Translations under genes and position numbers: made by a program
The notes under the pieces: model-generated
Seen by the model: only the letters and a program-made list of their open reading frames with translations
Databases searched by the model: none
Told to the model about the DNA's origin: nothing
NCBI GenBank assembly: GCA_021324305.1
Contig: JAJPJI010000029.1
Location: forward strand, 73,170 to 108,685
Source: Gammaproteobacteria bacterium
GTDB taxonomy: Bacteria > Pseudomonadota > Gammaproteobacteria > DSM-16500
Reading direction: 5' to 3'
Length of the DNA: 35,516 bases
Shown here: positions 1-9,138 of the stretch, in pieces
Layout of the letters: each line of letters opens with the position of its first letter
Position numbering within the stretch: the stretch's first letter is position 1

Positions 1-582
1 GTCAAGCACCGATTCAACTGAACGCGCACTTTGCACCAGTTCAGGAACAGCTTCATGCTTTGGAAATCCTGAGGAAGACAGAGTGACAGCACGATATAAC
101 ACCGCACCCACCGGCCCAATCACAATAAACCAGAAAACCACCGCAAAGACTCTTCTGTTTGCAGCAATAAAAATATTGTCAAGCAGCTGGCCATGCAATG
201 ACTGCATGCTGGCTGCATCTGTCACGCCAAAGGAAATTTTCAATTTTTCCGCGGCTGATTGCGAATCACCATGCACCAACGCATTGATGCAGGCAAACGT
301 ATCCGCCCATAAATTCTGCGGTCCCAGACAGTAGAGAAATATCAGTAACTGAAACAGTAATTCAAGAAATCCATACATCGGATTTTTCAAGATAACCTGA
401 ATGACGGCAACCGCAATGAGCAACGGAATGGTGGTTAAGGCAAGAATTGTGTATGAAGACTGCCTTGGGAAACGCCGCATGACCGCACCCTGATAATTCG
501 CATACCAATACCAGCGGCGCAAATGGCTCCAGTCAAAAAAACGCTCAATCAGCAGCGCTATCAATGTTACTACAAATGTCAT
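1..582 (-). CDS. ampE: AmpE-like inner-membrane protein, C-terminus outside the window
   Basis: The minus strand is open for 194 codons from an ATG at 582 to the window edge, so the 3' end is missing. The product begins MTFVVTLIALLIERFFDWS and continues with hydrophobic segments around residues 40-60 and 70-80 and near residue 145, between charged stretches, as in the AmpE family (about 280 residues with several membrane helices). The ATG overlaps the ampD stop by four bases (ATGA, 579-582), which implies translational coupling. The ampD-ampE order is the classical one. AmpE is a membrane protein associated with beta-lactamase induction and murein-recycling signalling; its biochemical activity is poorly defined. 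Identification rests on both gene order and similarity of the N-terminal half. A generic CobD/AmpE-superfamily membrane protein is the alternative. Confidence 0.8.
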   Translation of the reverse strand, partial: MTFVVTLIALLIERFFDWSHLRRWYWYANYQGAVMRRFPRQSSYTILALTTIPLLIAVAVIQVILKNPMYGFLELLFQLLIFLYCLGPQNLWADTFACINALVHGDSQSAAEKLKISFGVTDAASMQSLHGQLLDNIFIAANRRVFAVVFWFIVIGPVGAVLYRAVTLSSSGFPKHEAVPELVQSARSVESVLD

Positions 583-1157
583 GCAAGTATTCCTTTTAAA
601 TATGCCCAGTCGAATGCAGGTCCAGGGTCTGTTTTACGTCCAGGCGCGATATCAACATGTCCAACGACTCTGTCATGCGTGATAGCCGGGTAAGCCTGCA
701 TAAGCAAGGCAATCACGTTACCCAACTGATGATATTGTGTCTGTTCATACGGTGTATGATCGGTTCCTTCCAATTCTATCCCAATCGAAAAATCATTACA
801 GCGTGTCTTGCCCTGAAAATATGATTCTCCCGCATGCCAGGCGCGTTTGGTGAATGGCACAAACTGGATAATCTCACCTGTTCTTTTGATCAGCAGATGA
901 GCAGAAACCCTGAGCGAGGCAATATCGGCAAATGAAGGATGGGAGTTCATATCCAGCCTGCCGCAAAAAAAATTTTCTATCGTATCTGATCCAAATTCGC
1001 CAGGAGGCAGACTGATGCCATGTACCACTATCATATCAACAGGCATACCTTGCGGACGTTCATCATGATGAGGCGATGAACGGTAGATTACCGGTTCCAG
1101 CAATCCGGTATCAGAATTAATTTTCAGGGTGGTTTTCATGGCGGCATTATAATCCAT
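579..1157 (-). CDS. ampD: 1,6-anhydro-N-acetylmuramyl-L-alanine amidase AmpD
   Basis: This cytoplasmic zinc amidase removes the peptide from 1,6-anhydroMurNAc-peptides during cell-wall recycling, so it lowers the muropeptide signal that induces AmpC-type beta-lactamases. The 192-residue product has the amidase_2 layout: IVVHGISLPP with zinc ligand H46, SIGIELEG with the catalytic-site glutamate near residue 128, and GHVDIAPGRKTDPGPAFDW with H167 and D177 as the other zinc ligands and K175. The length matches the family (about 180-190). An internal ATG at 1139 (MKTTLKIN) is an alternative start; neither start has a clear ribosome site, and the common AmpD N-terminus would fit the shorter form. 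It overlaps ampE by four bases and is divergent from ibaG-murA across a 174-bp gap. Confidence 0.95.
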   Translation of the reverse strand: MDYNAAMKTTLKINSDTGLLEPVIYRSSPHHDERPQGMPVDMIVVHGISLPPGEFGSDTIENFFCGRLDMNSHPSFADIASLRVSAHLLIKRTGEIIQFVPFTKRAWHAGESYFQGKTRCNDFSIGIELEGTDHTPYEQTQYHQLGNVIALLMQAYPAITHDRVVGHVDIAPGRKTDPGPAFDWAYLKGILA

Positions 1158-1331
1158 GAATATCGATTTTACACCTTGAAACTAGCCGCTCCGCTCTGTC
1201 ATTGACGCCAGAATGCAGCAGGCAAGGCAGGATTCCGGTAAAAACCGGCTCATCCTGCATGTTCTCATTGCAAATATGATTAAAATATGTAAAAAATGGC
1301 ACCCTTCATATTTTTTGATAATTAATAGATA

Positions 1332-3453
<2,122 letters not shown>

Positions 3454-3513
3454 TTATAATTCCCAATCCTCGCTCGTGACATGCATCTATTGATGATCGG
3501 CATTCGTGATCGG

Positions 3514-3568
3514 AATTCATGCACGGGGCTCTGTCGCTGCAGGCAGCCCACGTGCGATGAGGTGAATT
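3514..3568. repeat. long imperfect inverted repeat between convergent genes
   Basis: The 148-bp gap between convergent genes holds a nested stem. AATTCA (3514-3519) pairs with TGAATT (3563-3568), GCACG (3521-3525) with CGTGC (3551-3555), GGGCT (3526-3530) with AGCCC (3545-3549), and CTG (3531-3533) with CAG (3540-3542), with small bulges. There is only a four-T run afterwards. It may act as a bidirectional transcription barrier; it is not a canonical intrinsic terminator. Just upstream, GATCGGCATTC (3495-3505) and GATCGGAATTC (3508-3518) form a near-perfect direct repeat. Confidence 0.55.
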
Positions 3569-3601
3569 TTGCAAGTGATCTGTCGCAAAAAGACAGAAAG
3601 T

Positions 3602-4615
3602 CTATGCCAGATAAAAATCCAGTGTCTTGCGCAACCCTGCCTGGATATTCACTTGCGGCTCCCAGCCAAGATATTCACGTGCGTGACGAATAGATGGCAC
3701 ACGCAAGGAGACATCCTGATAACCTTCGCCGAAATAGGCTTTTGCATCTATATCAATAAGCTTTACCGCCTTGGCCTTGTCTGCATACTTGGGATAATTC
3801 GTCATGATGGAATGAATTAATGTCTCGGCAAGTTGACGGATAGAAATATTCTCGTCGGGATTGCCGACATTGAAAATTTTATTATGCGCGGCATTATCCT
3901 TATTTTCGATAATGCGCATTAACGCGCTCACGCCGTCATCAATATAGGTGAAACAACGCTGCTGCTTGCCGCCATCCACCAGATTGATATTTTCACCGCG
4001 CAGGATATTGCCAATGAACTGCGTTAAAACCCGTGAACCACCCGGCTTGGGATTAAAAACATTATCCAGCCGCGGCCCATACCAGTTAAAAGGCCTGAAC
4101 AATGAATAAGACAAATCCTTATGTTTGCCCATCGCGTAAATGACACGATCCATTAATTGTTTTGACGTTGAATAAATCCAGCGTTCCTTGCTGATGGGCC
4201 CGGTAACCAGACAACTTTTTTCTTCATCAAATTCCGCATCAGGGCACATGCCATACACTTCTGAAGTTGAAGGGAAAACAACACGCTTTTTGTATTCGGC
4301 ACACAGACGGACTACTTCGAGATTAGCCTCGAAATCCAGCTCGAATACGCGCAGTGGGTCTTGCACATAAAGTGCTGGCGTTGCAACGGCGACCAGCGGC
4401 AAAACAACATCGCTTTTTCTGACATGTTCCTTTATCCATTCCTTTTGTCTCGTCATATCGCCAGAAACAAAATGAAATCGCGAATGATCAAGGCATGCAC
4501 CCAGCTTGTCCTCTGCCAGATCCATCGCATAAATTTGCCAATCGGTTGTCGCCAGTATGGTTTCACTTAAATGGCTGCCAATGAAGCCATTAGCCCCGAG
4601 AATTAAAACGTTCAT
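3602..4615 (-). CDS. stand-alone ArnA-type UDP-glucuronate decarboxylase domain (UDP-4-keto-pentose forming)
   Basis: The 337-residue product matches the C-terminal dehydrogenase/decarboxylase half of ArnA, which oxidises and decarboxylates UDP-glucuronate to UDP-4-keto-pentose for 4-amino-4-deoxy-L-arabinose synthesis. It starts with the NAD-binding motif LILGANGFIGSHL. It keeps the ArnA blocks DVVLPLVAVATPALYVQDPL, FPSTSEVYGM (catalytic Ser-Glu), the YSTSK YxxxK pair, LFRPFNWYGPRLDN, and GYQDVSLRVPSIRHA with the arginine needed for decarboxylation. The formyltransferase half of ArnA is absent, so this is a single-domain enzyme of the expected domain length. AGGA lies six bases before the ATG. 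It is the last gene of a minus-strand operon, 43 bp after arnB. A generic SDR epimerase is unlikely given these ArnA-specific residues. Confidence 0.88.
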   Translation of the reverse strand: MNVLILGANGFIGSHLSETILATTDWQIYAMDLAEDKLGACLDHSRFHFVSGDMTRQKEWIKEHVRKSDVVLPLVAVATPALYVQDPLRVFELDFEANLEVVRLCAEYKKRVVFPSTSEVYGMCPDAEFDEEKSCLVTGPISKERWIYSTSKQLMDRVIYAMGKHKDLSYSLFRPFNWYGPRLDNVFNPKPGGSRVLTQFIGNILRGENINLVDGGKQQRCFTYIDDGVSALMRIIENKDNAAHNKIFNVGNPDENISIRQLAETLIHSIMTNYPKYADKAKAVKLIDIDAKAYFGEGYQDVSLRVPSIRHAREYLGWEPQVNIQAGLRKTLDFYLA

Positions 4616-4658
4616 ATGATTTCCTGAATATAATAATATTAATTAATGTTTATACGGT

Positions 4659-5810
4659 TTAGTTGAATATTGTATACATGACATCCAGCACCCTGTCATG
4701 ATCCGCATCCGTCATGCCTGGGAACAAAGGCAAACTGACAATTCGCTCACACACATCTTCTGCGCGCGGGAAATCTCCAGGATTAAATCCGAACACCTGA
4801 CGATAATATGGATACAAGTGCGCTGCGCGATAATGCAGGCCTGTGCCAATATTTTTTTCTTTCATTGCCAGCATAAATTCATTTCTGTTCATGCCCGCAG
4901 CATCTTCATTAATAAGCGGTGTGTAAAGATGCCAGGAATGCAGATGCTCATACGCGGGACGTTGCGGTAAATTCCATTGCGGCCAATCAGACAACGCTTC
5001 CTGATATCGTTCTGCCAGTTCATTACGCCGTGCGATAAATCCCGAAAGCTCTCTGAGCTGATGAATTCCGATAGCGGCCTGGATATCCATCATGTTGGAC
5101 TTGTAACCAGGCAGCACGATTTCATAGTCCTGGCTGCCGCTCTTCCCGTAGCGATTCCAGGCTTGCCTGTCTATGCCATGAAAGCGCAAACGTGCAACCT
5201 GATCAGCCAGCTGCTGATCATTCGTAATAACACAGCCGCCTTCGCCGGTCGTCATGTTTTTGTTGGGATGAAAGCTGAATACTTGTGTATCCCCGAAGCT
5301 ACCTATGCGTTTACCTTTGTATTCTGTACCAATCGCATGGGCAGCATCTTCCAGCACACGTAACCCATGGTGATTTGCTATTTCATAAATCGGATCCAGG
5401 TCGACTGGCAGACCGGCAAAATGAACGGGAATGATTACCCGGGTACGGTCAGAGATTTTATCCTGCAGTTGGCTGATGTCCATATTCAATGTATGCGGAT
5501 CAATATCCACAAGCACCGGCTTTCCACCCCCGAGAACAATCGAATTTAATGTGGCAGCAAACGTCAGCGGCGTGGTAATCACCTCATCGCCTGGCTCCAG
5601 ATTCATTGCCAGCAAAGCCAGATGCAACCCCGAAGTAGCAGACATCAACGGCAAGACATGCTGCGCCCTGAAATACTCTTTCAGGGCCTCAGTAAACTCT
5701 GCAACACGCGGTCCGGTCGTAATCCAGCCGCTTTTCAAACAGGCGACCACATCATCAATCGCCGCCTGACTGATGGAAGGCCGGGAAAAGGGTAAAAAAT
5801 CATCAGACAT
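4659..5810 (-). CDS. arnB: ArnB-type UDP-4-keto-pentose aminotransferase (DegT/DnrJ/EryC1 family)
   Basis: This PLP enzyme is predicted to convert UDP-4-keto-pentose plus glutamate into UDP-4-amino-4-deoxy-L-arabinose, the step directly after the neighbouring decarboxylase. The 383-residue product has the ArnB start FLPFSRPSIS, the SGWITTGPRV block, LEDAAHAIGT with the cofactor-binding D155, SFHPNKNMTTGEGG with the Schiff-base lysine K184, and the C-terminal IGTGLHYRAAHLYPYYR and SLPLFPGMT blocks typical of ArnB. AAGGGAAA precedes the ATG. It is 24 bp downstream of the small transporter and 43 bp upstream of the decarboxylase. A different sugar aminotransferase of the same family is the main alternative, but the ArnA-type neighbour favours ArnB. 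Confidence 0.88.
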   Translation of the reverse strand: MSDDFLPFSRPSISQAAIDDVVACLKSGWITTGPRVAEFTEALKEYFRAQHVLPLMSATSGLHLALLAMNLEPGDEVITTPLTFAATLNSIVLGGGKPVLVDIDPHTLNMDISQLQDKISDRTRVIIPVHFAGLPVDLDPIYEIANHHGLRVLEDAAHAIGTEYKGKRIGSFGDTQVFSFHPNKNMTTGEGGCVITNDQQLADQVARLRFHGIDRQAWNRYGKSGSQDYEIVLPGYKSNMMDIQAAIGIHQLRELSGFIARRNELAERYQEALSDWPQWNLPQRPAYEHLHSWHLYTPLINEDAAGMNRNEFMLAMKEKNIGTGLHYRAAHLYPYYRQVFGFNPGDFPRAEDVCERIVSLPLFPGMTDADHDRVLDVMYTIFN

Positions 5811-5834
5811 AAAGCTTTCCCTTCAAATTGGTGT

Positions 5835-6203
5835 TCAGGCGCTGCGAGCTACAAGATATACACCCGCTATAATAATGAAAATGCCAAGCATGCGCATGGA
5901 AGTTAGAGGCTCGCCAAACAAATAATAGGCGGCCAGGGCATTCACGATATACCCAATACTCAGCATGGGATAGGCAAAACTGACCTGGACCCGGGAGAGA
6001 ACCAGCAGCCAGACAGCCACACTCACCACATACATAAACAAGCCTGTGATTATAGGCGGATTACCCATTACCTTAATTCCGATAGGAAAAGCATTTGCCA
6101 GAGTAAACTCAAAATGACCAATCTGACTCATGCCAGCCTTGAGAAGCAATTGCGCACCAGCATTCAGTAAAACACCACTCAGGATCAGAACAAATATCAT
6201 CAT
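5835..6203 (-). CDS. ArnE-like small multidrug-resistance-fold transporter subunit
   Basis: From the tandem ATG codons at 6203/6200 the product has about 122 residues and four predicted membrane helices. The central block VWLLVLSRVQVSFAYPMLS followed by FGEPLTSMRMLG closely resembles ArnE, one half of the heterodimeric flippase that moves undecaprenyl-phosphate-aminoarabinose across the inner membrane. AAAGG stands about ten bases before the ATG. The reading frame is open upstream to 6335, but that extension would run into the peroxiredoxin promoter and has no membrane character, so I prefer the short form. It is the first gene of the three-gene minus-strand operon. No ArnF partner is visible, so it may act as a homodimer or pair with a protein encoded elsewhere. 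Confidence 0.75.
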   Translation of the reverse strand: MMIFVLILSGVLLNAGAQLLLKAGMSQIGHFEFTLANAFPIGIKVMGNPPIITGLFMYVVSVAVWLLVLSRVQVSFAYPMLSIGYIVNALAAYYLFGEPLTSMRMLGIFIIIAGVYLVARSA

Positions 6204-6320
6204 TATACGATAGCCTTTGTATTCTTTAGATGGGGTTTGCGAGTGCAGAGAGTATACAAAATTTTCCGTCAATTTACACATGCCGGGGATTGGATCTACC
6301 CATTTCATTGAAAAATAAGT

Positions 6321-6361
6321 TATAATGGGCGCCATTTTAATGCTCGGGGTGCAAAAGCACC
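6321..6361 (+). promoter_or_regulatory. probable -10 box and leader hairpin of the peroxiredoxin gene
   Basis: A perfect TATAAT lies at 6321-6326, 80 bases before the peroxiredoxin start. No convincing -35 box stands at the usual distance, which suggests activator-dependent transcription. The leader then holds a compact hairpin, GGTGC-AAAA-GCACC (6348-6361). Confidence 0.4.
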
Positions 6362-6405
6362 TGAACCTATCCGATATTTATCCTTTAAGATCAAGAGGAA
6401 ACATC

Positions 6406-7011
6406 ATGACTATATTAGTTGGTAAAAAAGCTCCAGACTTTACTTCAGCAGCGGTGATGGCGAATGGCGAAATCAACAGCAGCTTTAACCTGCACAAGTC
6501 CATCGAAAAAAAATATGGAATTATCTTCTTTTACCCATTGGATTTTACCTTTGTCTGCCCATCCGAATTAATCGCATTAGACAACCGCATTGATGAATTT
6601 ACTGCCCGCAATACACTGGTAATGGGCGTTTCCATTGACTCCCAGTTTACCCATAACGCATGGCGCAATACACCGGTTGCCAATGGCGGAATCGGGCCAG
6701 TTCGTTATCCTTTGATTGCTGACGTTAATCATCAAATCTGCCAGGCTTATGGCGTTGAACACCCAACCGCTCATGTCGCGCTGCGCGGCGCTTTCGTTAT
6801 CGACAAGCAGGGTATTGTACGCTCACAAATCGTGAATGACTTGCCATTGGGTCGCAACGTTGATGAATTACTGCGGCTTATCGATGCGCTGGAATTCCAC
6901 GAAAAGCATGGGGAAGTTTGCCCTGCAGGCTGGACCAAGGGTAAAACCGGCATCAAACCAACTGCAGAAGGTATTGCAAATTATCTCGCACAGGAAGCTC
7001 AATCCCTGTAA
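6406..7011 (+). CDS. 2-Cys peroxiredoxin (AhpC/Prx1 subfamily)
   Basis: This thiol peroxidase reduces H2O2 and organic hydroperoxides in the cytoplasm. The 201-residue product has the peroxidatic cysteine C51 in the motif FYPLDFTFVCPSE and the resolving cysteine C172 in HGEVCPAGW. Both are in the positions of typical 2-Cys (Prx1/AhpC) enzymes. The segment GGIGPVRYPL replaces the GGLG motif and there is no C-terminal YF motif, so the enzyme should be of the robust, oxidation-resistant kind. The start is set by AGAGGAAA six bases before the ATG at 6406; an in-frame upstream ATG at 6325 lies on the promoter -10 box and is not credible. No ahpF is adjacent, so the reductant is unknown. It is divergent from the arn-type operon and followed by a strong terminator. 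Confidence 0.95.
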   Translation: MTILVGKKAPDFTSAAVMANGEINSSFNLHKSIEKKYGIIFFYPLDFTFVCPSELIALDNRIDEFTARNTLVMGVSIDSQFTHNAWRNTPVANGGIGPVRYPLIADVNHQICQAYGVEHPTAHVALRGAFVIDKQGIVRSQIVNDLPLGRNVDELLRLIDALEFHEKHGEVCPAGWTKGKTGIKPTAEGIANYLAQEAQSL

Positions 7012-7030
7012 TTCACTGTATCTGCAAACA

Positions 7031-7060
7031 AAAAAACCCGCCGGATTGGCGGGTTTTTTA
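7031..7060 (+). terminator. intrinsic terminator after the peroxiredoxin gene
   Basis: CCCGCC and GGCGGG form a GC-rich stem around a five-base loop (GGATT), preceded by a run of A and followed by six T. It lies 19 bp after the stop. The A/T flanks make it potentially bidirectional. Confidence 0.93.
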
Positions 7061-7180
7061 TTTATGCCCTGATATATTCAACTTGCGTTAGCACATCTAT
7101 CTATTGTGCACTAAATGATGTTTTGAATAAAAAAAACCAGAATCCACCCTAGGCTCTTCATATTTTTAAAAATTCCAGAA

Positions 7181-7229
7181 AATTTACTTGCATATTGAAT
7201 GTTATTGAGTAAATTAATTTCGTCCGGAT
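7181..7229 (+). promoter_or_regulatory. conserved upstream block of the first LbtU-type porin
   Basis: This stretch (AATTTACTTGCAT at 7181, then TTGAGTAAATTAATTT and CGTCCGGAT at 7221-7229) aligns with the region before the second porin gene (9061-9113). CGTCCGGAT sits 35 bases before this ATG and 34 bases before the other. A promoter is likely here (TTGCAT at 7188 with a weak -10 near 7210), but less clear than that of the second copy. No Fur-box-like palindrome is visible. Confidence 0.4.
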
Positions 7230-7255
7230 AAAATTCTCAAGGAGAGACTTTATAT

Positions 7256-8755
7256 ATGAAATTAAAACTCATTGTAGCATCAATGGGCTTGCTAGGTTTA
7301 ATCAGTTGCCCAGTGTTTGCTGATACTGATACAGCCACTACAACCTCTGGTTCAACTTCAGCAACAGCAACAACCGCATCAACTTCATCCACCACGTCAA
7401 CAACTGCAAAAAAGCATCACCGGCATAAGCACCGCTACCATCACAAGATGAAGCGCCATCACGTACGCCATGAAACCAAAGCGGAAGAACGACGTGAAGA
7501 AAGAATGGAAGCAGAACGTATTTCGTACAAGGGAGAAATGCCAGCCGTTGAAGTGTGCTCAACCAGTCTGCAGAGCATCATCATCGATGAACAGACACAA
7601 AGCCTGGGCCGTGCAATGCCAAACCCATGCAATCCTGGCTGGTACAACCGAATTCATGTTGTCGGCGGCGTCAATGTCGACATAGGCAAATGGGGCAACC
7701 GTAACGCCAATTTTGAAGGTGAAAACTATCGCCGGTTCTCACTAAACGATGTGTATGTCAATGTTGGCGCAAATATCAACGACTGGACCAATGCATTTGC
7801 CAGCATCAGCTATAGCAACACCTCAACCAGCAGTGATGGCAGCTTCCACGACTACGGCTACTATGGCTGGGGCATGAACAGCTGGCAGTACAACTACAGC
7901 AACGTTTATGACTCAAATAAACTTTCGCTGGAACAAGCTTACTTTACAATTGGTAACTTTAATGTCAGCCCATTCTATCTGCAGATTGGTAAACAGTTCC
8001 AGGATTATGGCCGTTATCAAATCCACCCAATCACTCGCAGCTTTGATCAGGTAATGACAGAAACACTCGATACGTCAGGCAAACTGGGATTGATTCTGAA
8101 TAACGGATTCCATGCGTCCGTGGCTTTATTCGACAACCGCTTGCAAAAGTTTGAAGACAACCGAAACAACAAGCCGCTCAACTTTGCTGGCACCATCGGA
8201 TTTGACAAGCCGGGTGACATGTTTGGATGGGGCGTCGGTATCGGTTATATCAACAATATTATTGGTGTAAACGATATCGCGCATGCTGTGAAGCTCTTCA
8301 ATGATGAAGGCTACCATACCTCCATCAGCGGAGTTGCTCTTTATGGCGATTTCAACACTGGACCATTCTCACTCAACGCACGCTGGACTGGCGCAACCTC
8401 ACGGTTCAATTCACTTGATTTGCCAGAACATGGCTGGGCAGATTTAACCAATACATGGGAAGTCATGCCAGATGCAAGAGGCGCGAAACCATGGGCATTC
8501 GGAATTCAAGGCGGTTATGGATTTGAGTTCTGGAATATGTCCGATACACTTTATCTTGGCTATCAGCAATCTAGCCAGGCAGCAGGTATCGGCTTGCCAC
8601 AGAATCGCTACGTACTGGGTGCGAATGCCTGGGTGATGAAAAACACCATGGTTGGACTCGAATGGGATCACGACAAGGATTACAGCACAGGTAATGGCGG
8701 CTCTGGTGATTCAGATAATCTCGTTTCCTTGCGCCTGGGTGTTAAGTTCGACTAA
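7256..8755 (+). CDS. LbtU-family outer-membrane siderophore porin, copy 1
   Basis: LbtU in Legionella is a beta-barrel that takes up legiobactin without TonB. This 499-residue protein has a signal peptide (residues 1-22, ending PVFA), a Thr/Ser/Ala-rich linker (23-50), a His/Lys/Arg-rich segment with nine His between residues 54 and 72, a charged helix (about 73-88), then a barrel ending in aromatic/charged strands and VSLRLGVKFD. Family landmarks are RFSLNDVYVNVGANINDW, LSLEQAYFTIGNF, GKQFQDYGRY, RGAKPWAFGIQGGYGF and GLEWDHDKDYSTGN. C101 and C125 are conserved in the paralogue at the same spacing and may form a disulfide. AAGGAGAG lies about ten bases before the ATG. It differs from copy 2 by an aromatic Tyr/Trp/Gly-rich insertion near residues 198-220. 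Substrate is unproven; it could be a general porin. Confidence 0.85.
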   Translation: MKLKLIVASMGLLGLISCPVFADTDTATTTSGSTSATATTASTSSTTSTTAKKHHRHKHRYHHKMKRHHVRHETKAEERREERMEAERISYKGEMPAVEVCSTSLQSIIIDEQTQSLGRAMPNPCNPGWYNRIHVVGGVNVDIGKWGNRNANFEGENYRRFSLNDVYVNVGANINDWTNAFASISYSNTSTSSDGSFHDYGYYGWGMNSWQYNYSNVYDSNKLSLEQAYFTIGNFNVSPFYLQIGKQFQDYGRYQIHPITRSFDQVMTETLDTSGKLGLILNNGFHASVALFDNRLQKFEDNRNNKPLNFAGTIGFDKPGDMFGWGVGIGYINNIIGVNDIAHAVKLFNDEGYHTSISGVALYGDFNTGPFSLNARWTGATSRFNSLDLPEHGWADLTNTWEVMPDARGAKPWAFGIQGGYGFEFWNMSDTLYLGYQQSSQAAGIGLPQNRYVLGANAWVMKNTMVGLEWDHDKDYSTGNGGSGDSDNLVSLRLGVKFD

Positions 8756-8781
8756 AAAATTTCAATCTCCAGCAATACCAA

Positions 8782-8818
8782 AACAGGGTGAGCTTCCAAA
8801 GCTCACCCTGTTTTTTTT
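8782..8818 (+). terminator. strong intrinsic terminator after porin copy 1
   Basis: A 14-bp perfect stem, AACAGGGTGAGCTT (8782-8795) with AAGCTCACCCTGTT (8799-8812), encloses a three-base loop and runs into eight T. It lies about 26 bp after the stop codon. Confidence 0.96.
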
Positions 8819-8820
8819 GA

Positions 8821-8886
8821 GAGATTCACAAAACCGTGCCTGGCCGCATAAGACTGGCTCACTCGGATTTTGTGAATCTCCCTGTT
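8821..8886. repeat. second stem-loop directly behind the porin terminator
   Basis: GAGATTCACAAAA (8821-8833) and TTTTGTGAATCTC (8868-8880) are a perfect 13-bp inverted repeat around a 34-base interior, with CCTGTTTTTT following. The interior can form further CCG/CGG pairs. It could be a back-up terminator, a terminator for minus-strand transcripts, or the body of a small RNA. Confidence 0.6.
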
Positions 8887-9060
8887 TTTTGATGCTGAAC
8901 AGTCGACGTATTATGTTCCGCTCTCTTGTAAAACTAATTCTACAAAAATTGCTTGTTGAGTCACTATTTATATAGCGTAAAAAAAATCATTTTCAAATTT
9001 TTTGGATAATATTTGCAATAATGTAAATTAAAATGCGCAGCTTCTCATTGTTTGCATTAA
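8887..9060. other. AT-rich spacer between the two porin genes
   Basis: The gap between the porin genes is 383 bp (8756-9138). It holds the tandem stem-loops at 8782-8886, then this AT-rich stretch in which I see no credible gene, and finally the promoter and leader of the second porin from 9061. Confidence 0.5.
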
Positions 9061-9072
9061 AATTTGCTTGCA

Positions 9073-9101
9073 TTGACAAACAACGCTGAGTTAATTTTAA
9101 T
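9073..9101 (+). promoter_or_regulatory. strong sigma-70 promoter of porin copy 2
   Basis: TTGACA (9073-9078, consensus) and TTTAAT (9096-9101, 5 of 6) are separated by 17 bases. The predicted transcript starts near the shared CGTCCGGAT block (9105-9113), giving a leader of about 30 bases with AAGGAGA before the ATG. Such a promoter fits an abundant outer-membrane protein. Confidence 0.75.
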
Positions 9102-9138
9102 ACTCGTCCGGATTATATATTTCAAGGAGATACAATAA

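Noticed and set aside
6325..6405. In-frame upstream extension of the peroxiredoxin
   Set aside because: It would start on the -10 box and has no ribosome site; homologues start at the ATG at 6406.
7301..7324. Lipobox-like LISC/LVSC in the signal peptides of both porins, suggesting lipoproteins
   Set aside because: The barrel C-terminus and the PVFA cleavage site fit ordinary signal peptidase I processing; an N-terminal lipid on an LbtU-type barrel is not expected. Left as a minor ambiguity.
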